Source: Actinomadura rudentiformis | GTDB taxonomy: Bacteria; Actinomycetota; Actinomycetes; Streptosporangiales; Streptosporangiaceae | Direction of reading: 5' to 3' | Assembly: GCF_008923185.1 (NCBI RefSeq) | Contig: NZ_WBMT01000035.1 | Location: 45,540 to 109,539 of the forward strand | Length of the DNA: 64,000 nucleotides | Shown here: piece after piece, positions 63,637 to 64,000 of the stretch | How the letters are laid out: every line of letters begins with the position of its first letter | Position numbering within the stretch: the first letter of the stretch is position 1 | Notes under the pieces: generated by a model | The model's input: only the letters and a program-made list of their open reading frames with translations | What the model was told of the DNA's origin: nothing | Databases searched by the model: none | Translations under genes and position numbers: made by a program

Positions 63637-64000
63637 GAGCCGCTCTCTTCCTCGTGCGGGGGTCGTGCCAGCTCGCCGAGCCGGATGGGCTGGGCGACGG
63701 GTCGGTGGTGCGGGGTGGCGGTGATGCCGCGCCGGGCGAGCAGTTCGGCGACCGTGGGGCCGCAGATGCGGGCCTGGCACGGGCCGAGCCCGGCGCGGGT
63801 GCCGAGCCTCACCGCCCGCGCGGAGCCGCTCGCCTGGTCGCCGGCGGCGCGGCAGATCGTGTCGTACGTGGTCTCCTCGCAACGGCACACGACGGTCTCC
63901 GGGCGCATCCAGTCGCTCCAGGCCGCCCCGATGGGGTGCGCGGCGGCGAGCCGTCCGGCGAACGCGCGGGCCTGGTCGCGGCGGCGGCGCCGCCGCCGGG
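63633..64000 (-). CDS. FAD-dependent oxidoreductase with C-terminal BFD-type 2Fe-2S domain (5' part outside window)
   Basis: Only the C-terminal 121 residues are in the window; the frame is open through the right edge. An ATG at 63908 exists, but the upstream in-frame residues (QARAFAGRLAAAHPIGAAWS, DWMRPETVVCRCEE) look like the oxidoreductase's end, so it is a fused protein, not a small gene. The 2Fe-2S ligands are VVCRCEE (two Cys) and LGPCQARICGP (two Cys). Likely the D-hydroxyproline dehydrogenase/oxidase of the pathway. A run of Arg codons sits at the edge. Confidence 0.8.
   Translation of the reverse strand, partial: RRRRRRRDQARAFAGRLAAAHPIGAAWSDWMRPETVVCRCEETTYDTICRAAGDQASGSARAVRLGTRAGLGPCQARICGPTVAELLARRGITATPHHRPVAQPIRLGELARPPHEEESGS

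Noticed and set aside
63633..63908. Stand-alone 91-residue 2Fe-2S protein
   Set aside because: The in-frame codons upstream of the ATG continue as oxidoreductase sequence to the window edge, so this is the C-terminal domain of a larger protein.

Overview
This is a 64-kb chromosomal window from a very GC-rich (about 70% or more) actinobacterium. GTG starts, ATGA/GTGA stop-start overlaps, mycothiol-type maleylpyruvate-isomerase proteins, class F sortases and a gcvP-FtsR-GarA-DUF881 locus like that of Mycobacterium tuberculosis (Rv1823-Rv1832) all point there. The gene mix suggests a Streptosporangiales/Thermomonosporaceae relative such as Actinomadura, but that is inference from gene content. 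I see no rRNA, tRNA, insertion sequence, prophage or CRISPR array; it reads as ordinary chromosome with several accessory clusters.

Layout. 1-4.3 kb: nitrate assimilation (a nitrate reductase cut by the left edge, and the transporter NarK) around a NUDIX gene and a cysteine-rich small protein. 4.3-9.4 kb: small metabolic and regulatory genes (mycothiol-dependent isomerase-like, TetR, DUF5999, alpha/beta hydrolase, F420-type oxidoreductase, TPR protein). 9.5-20.6 kb: a core locus of gcvP under a tandem glycine riboswitch, a large membrane protein with a degenerate kinase-like domain, two MerR regulators (one FtsR), a bifunctional nuclease, a GarA-like FHA protein and a DUF881/small-basic-protein/DUF881 operon. 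gcvH, which sits inside this locus in M. tuberculosis, is absent. 20.7-25.3 kb: a two-component system divergent from an MMPL transporter, with a five-copy 13-bp repeat between them. 25.2-27.3 kb: a LysE exporter divergent from a MocR regulator. 27.3-30.4 kb: a mannose-1-phosphate guanylyltransferase/phosphomannomutase-like fusion and a CDP-alcohol phosphatidyltransferase. 30.6-35.2 kb: NUDIX, an adenine-deaminase-like enzyme, an orphan histidine kinase, and thiC under a TPP riboswitch.

35.2-42.6 kb is a cell-surface region. It has two class F sortases, each translationally overlapped by an upstream secreted protein, and these two proteins share a C-terminal P-x-G-x4-G-F-G-x3-G motif. Here too are a ureohydrolase, a receptor-like Ser/Thr kinase with a WD40 propeller, and a secreted hydrolase. 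42.7-48.1 kb: an acyl-CoA synthetase/TetR pair sharing a perfect palindrome, a hotdog-type protein, a zinc-finger/isomerase fusion and an AraC regulator. 48.1-57.9 kb: a sugar ABC-transport operon with a secreted PIG-L deacetylase and an unknown secreted protein, divergent from a GntR/HutC regulator with a DasR-like operator, then an orphan UlaA-type PTS IIC. 58-60 kb: an EF-hand protein and pgi. 60.2-64 kb: a hydroxyproline catabolic operon running off the right edge.

Unusual structure: several genes (narK, gcvP, the ureohydrolase, a tetR and the EF-hand gene) end in short tandem repeats that include the stop codon, so stops are duplicated in the same or other frames.
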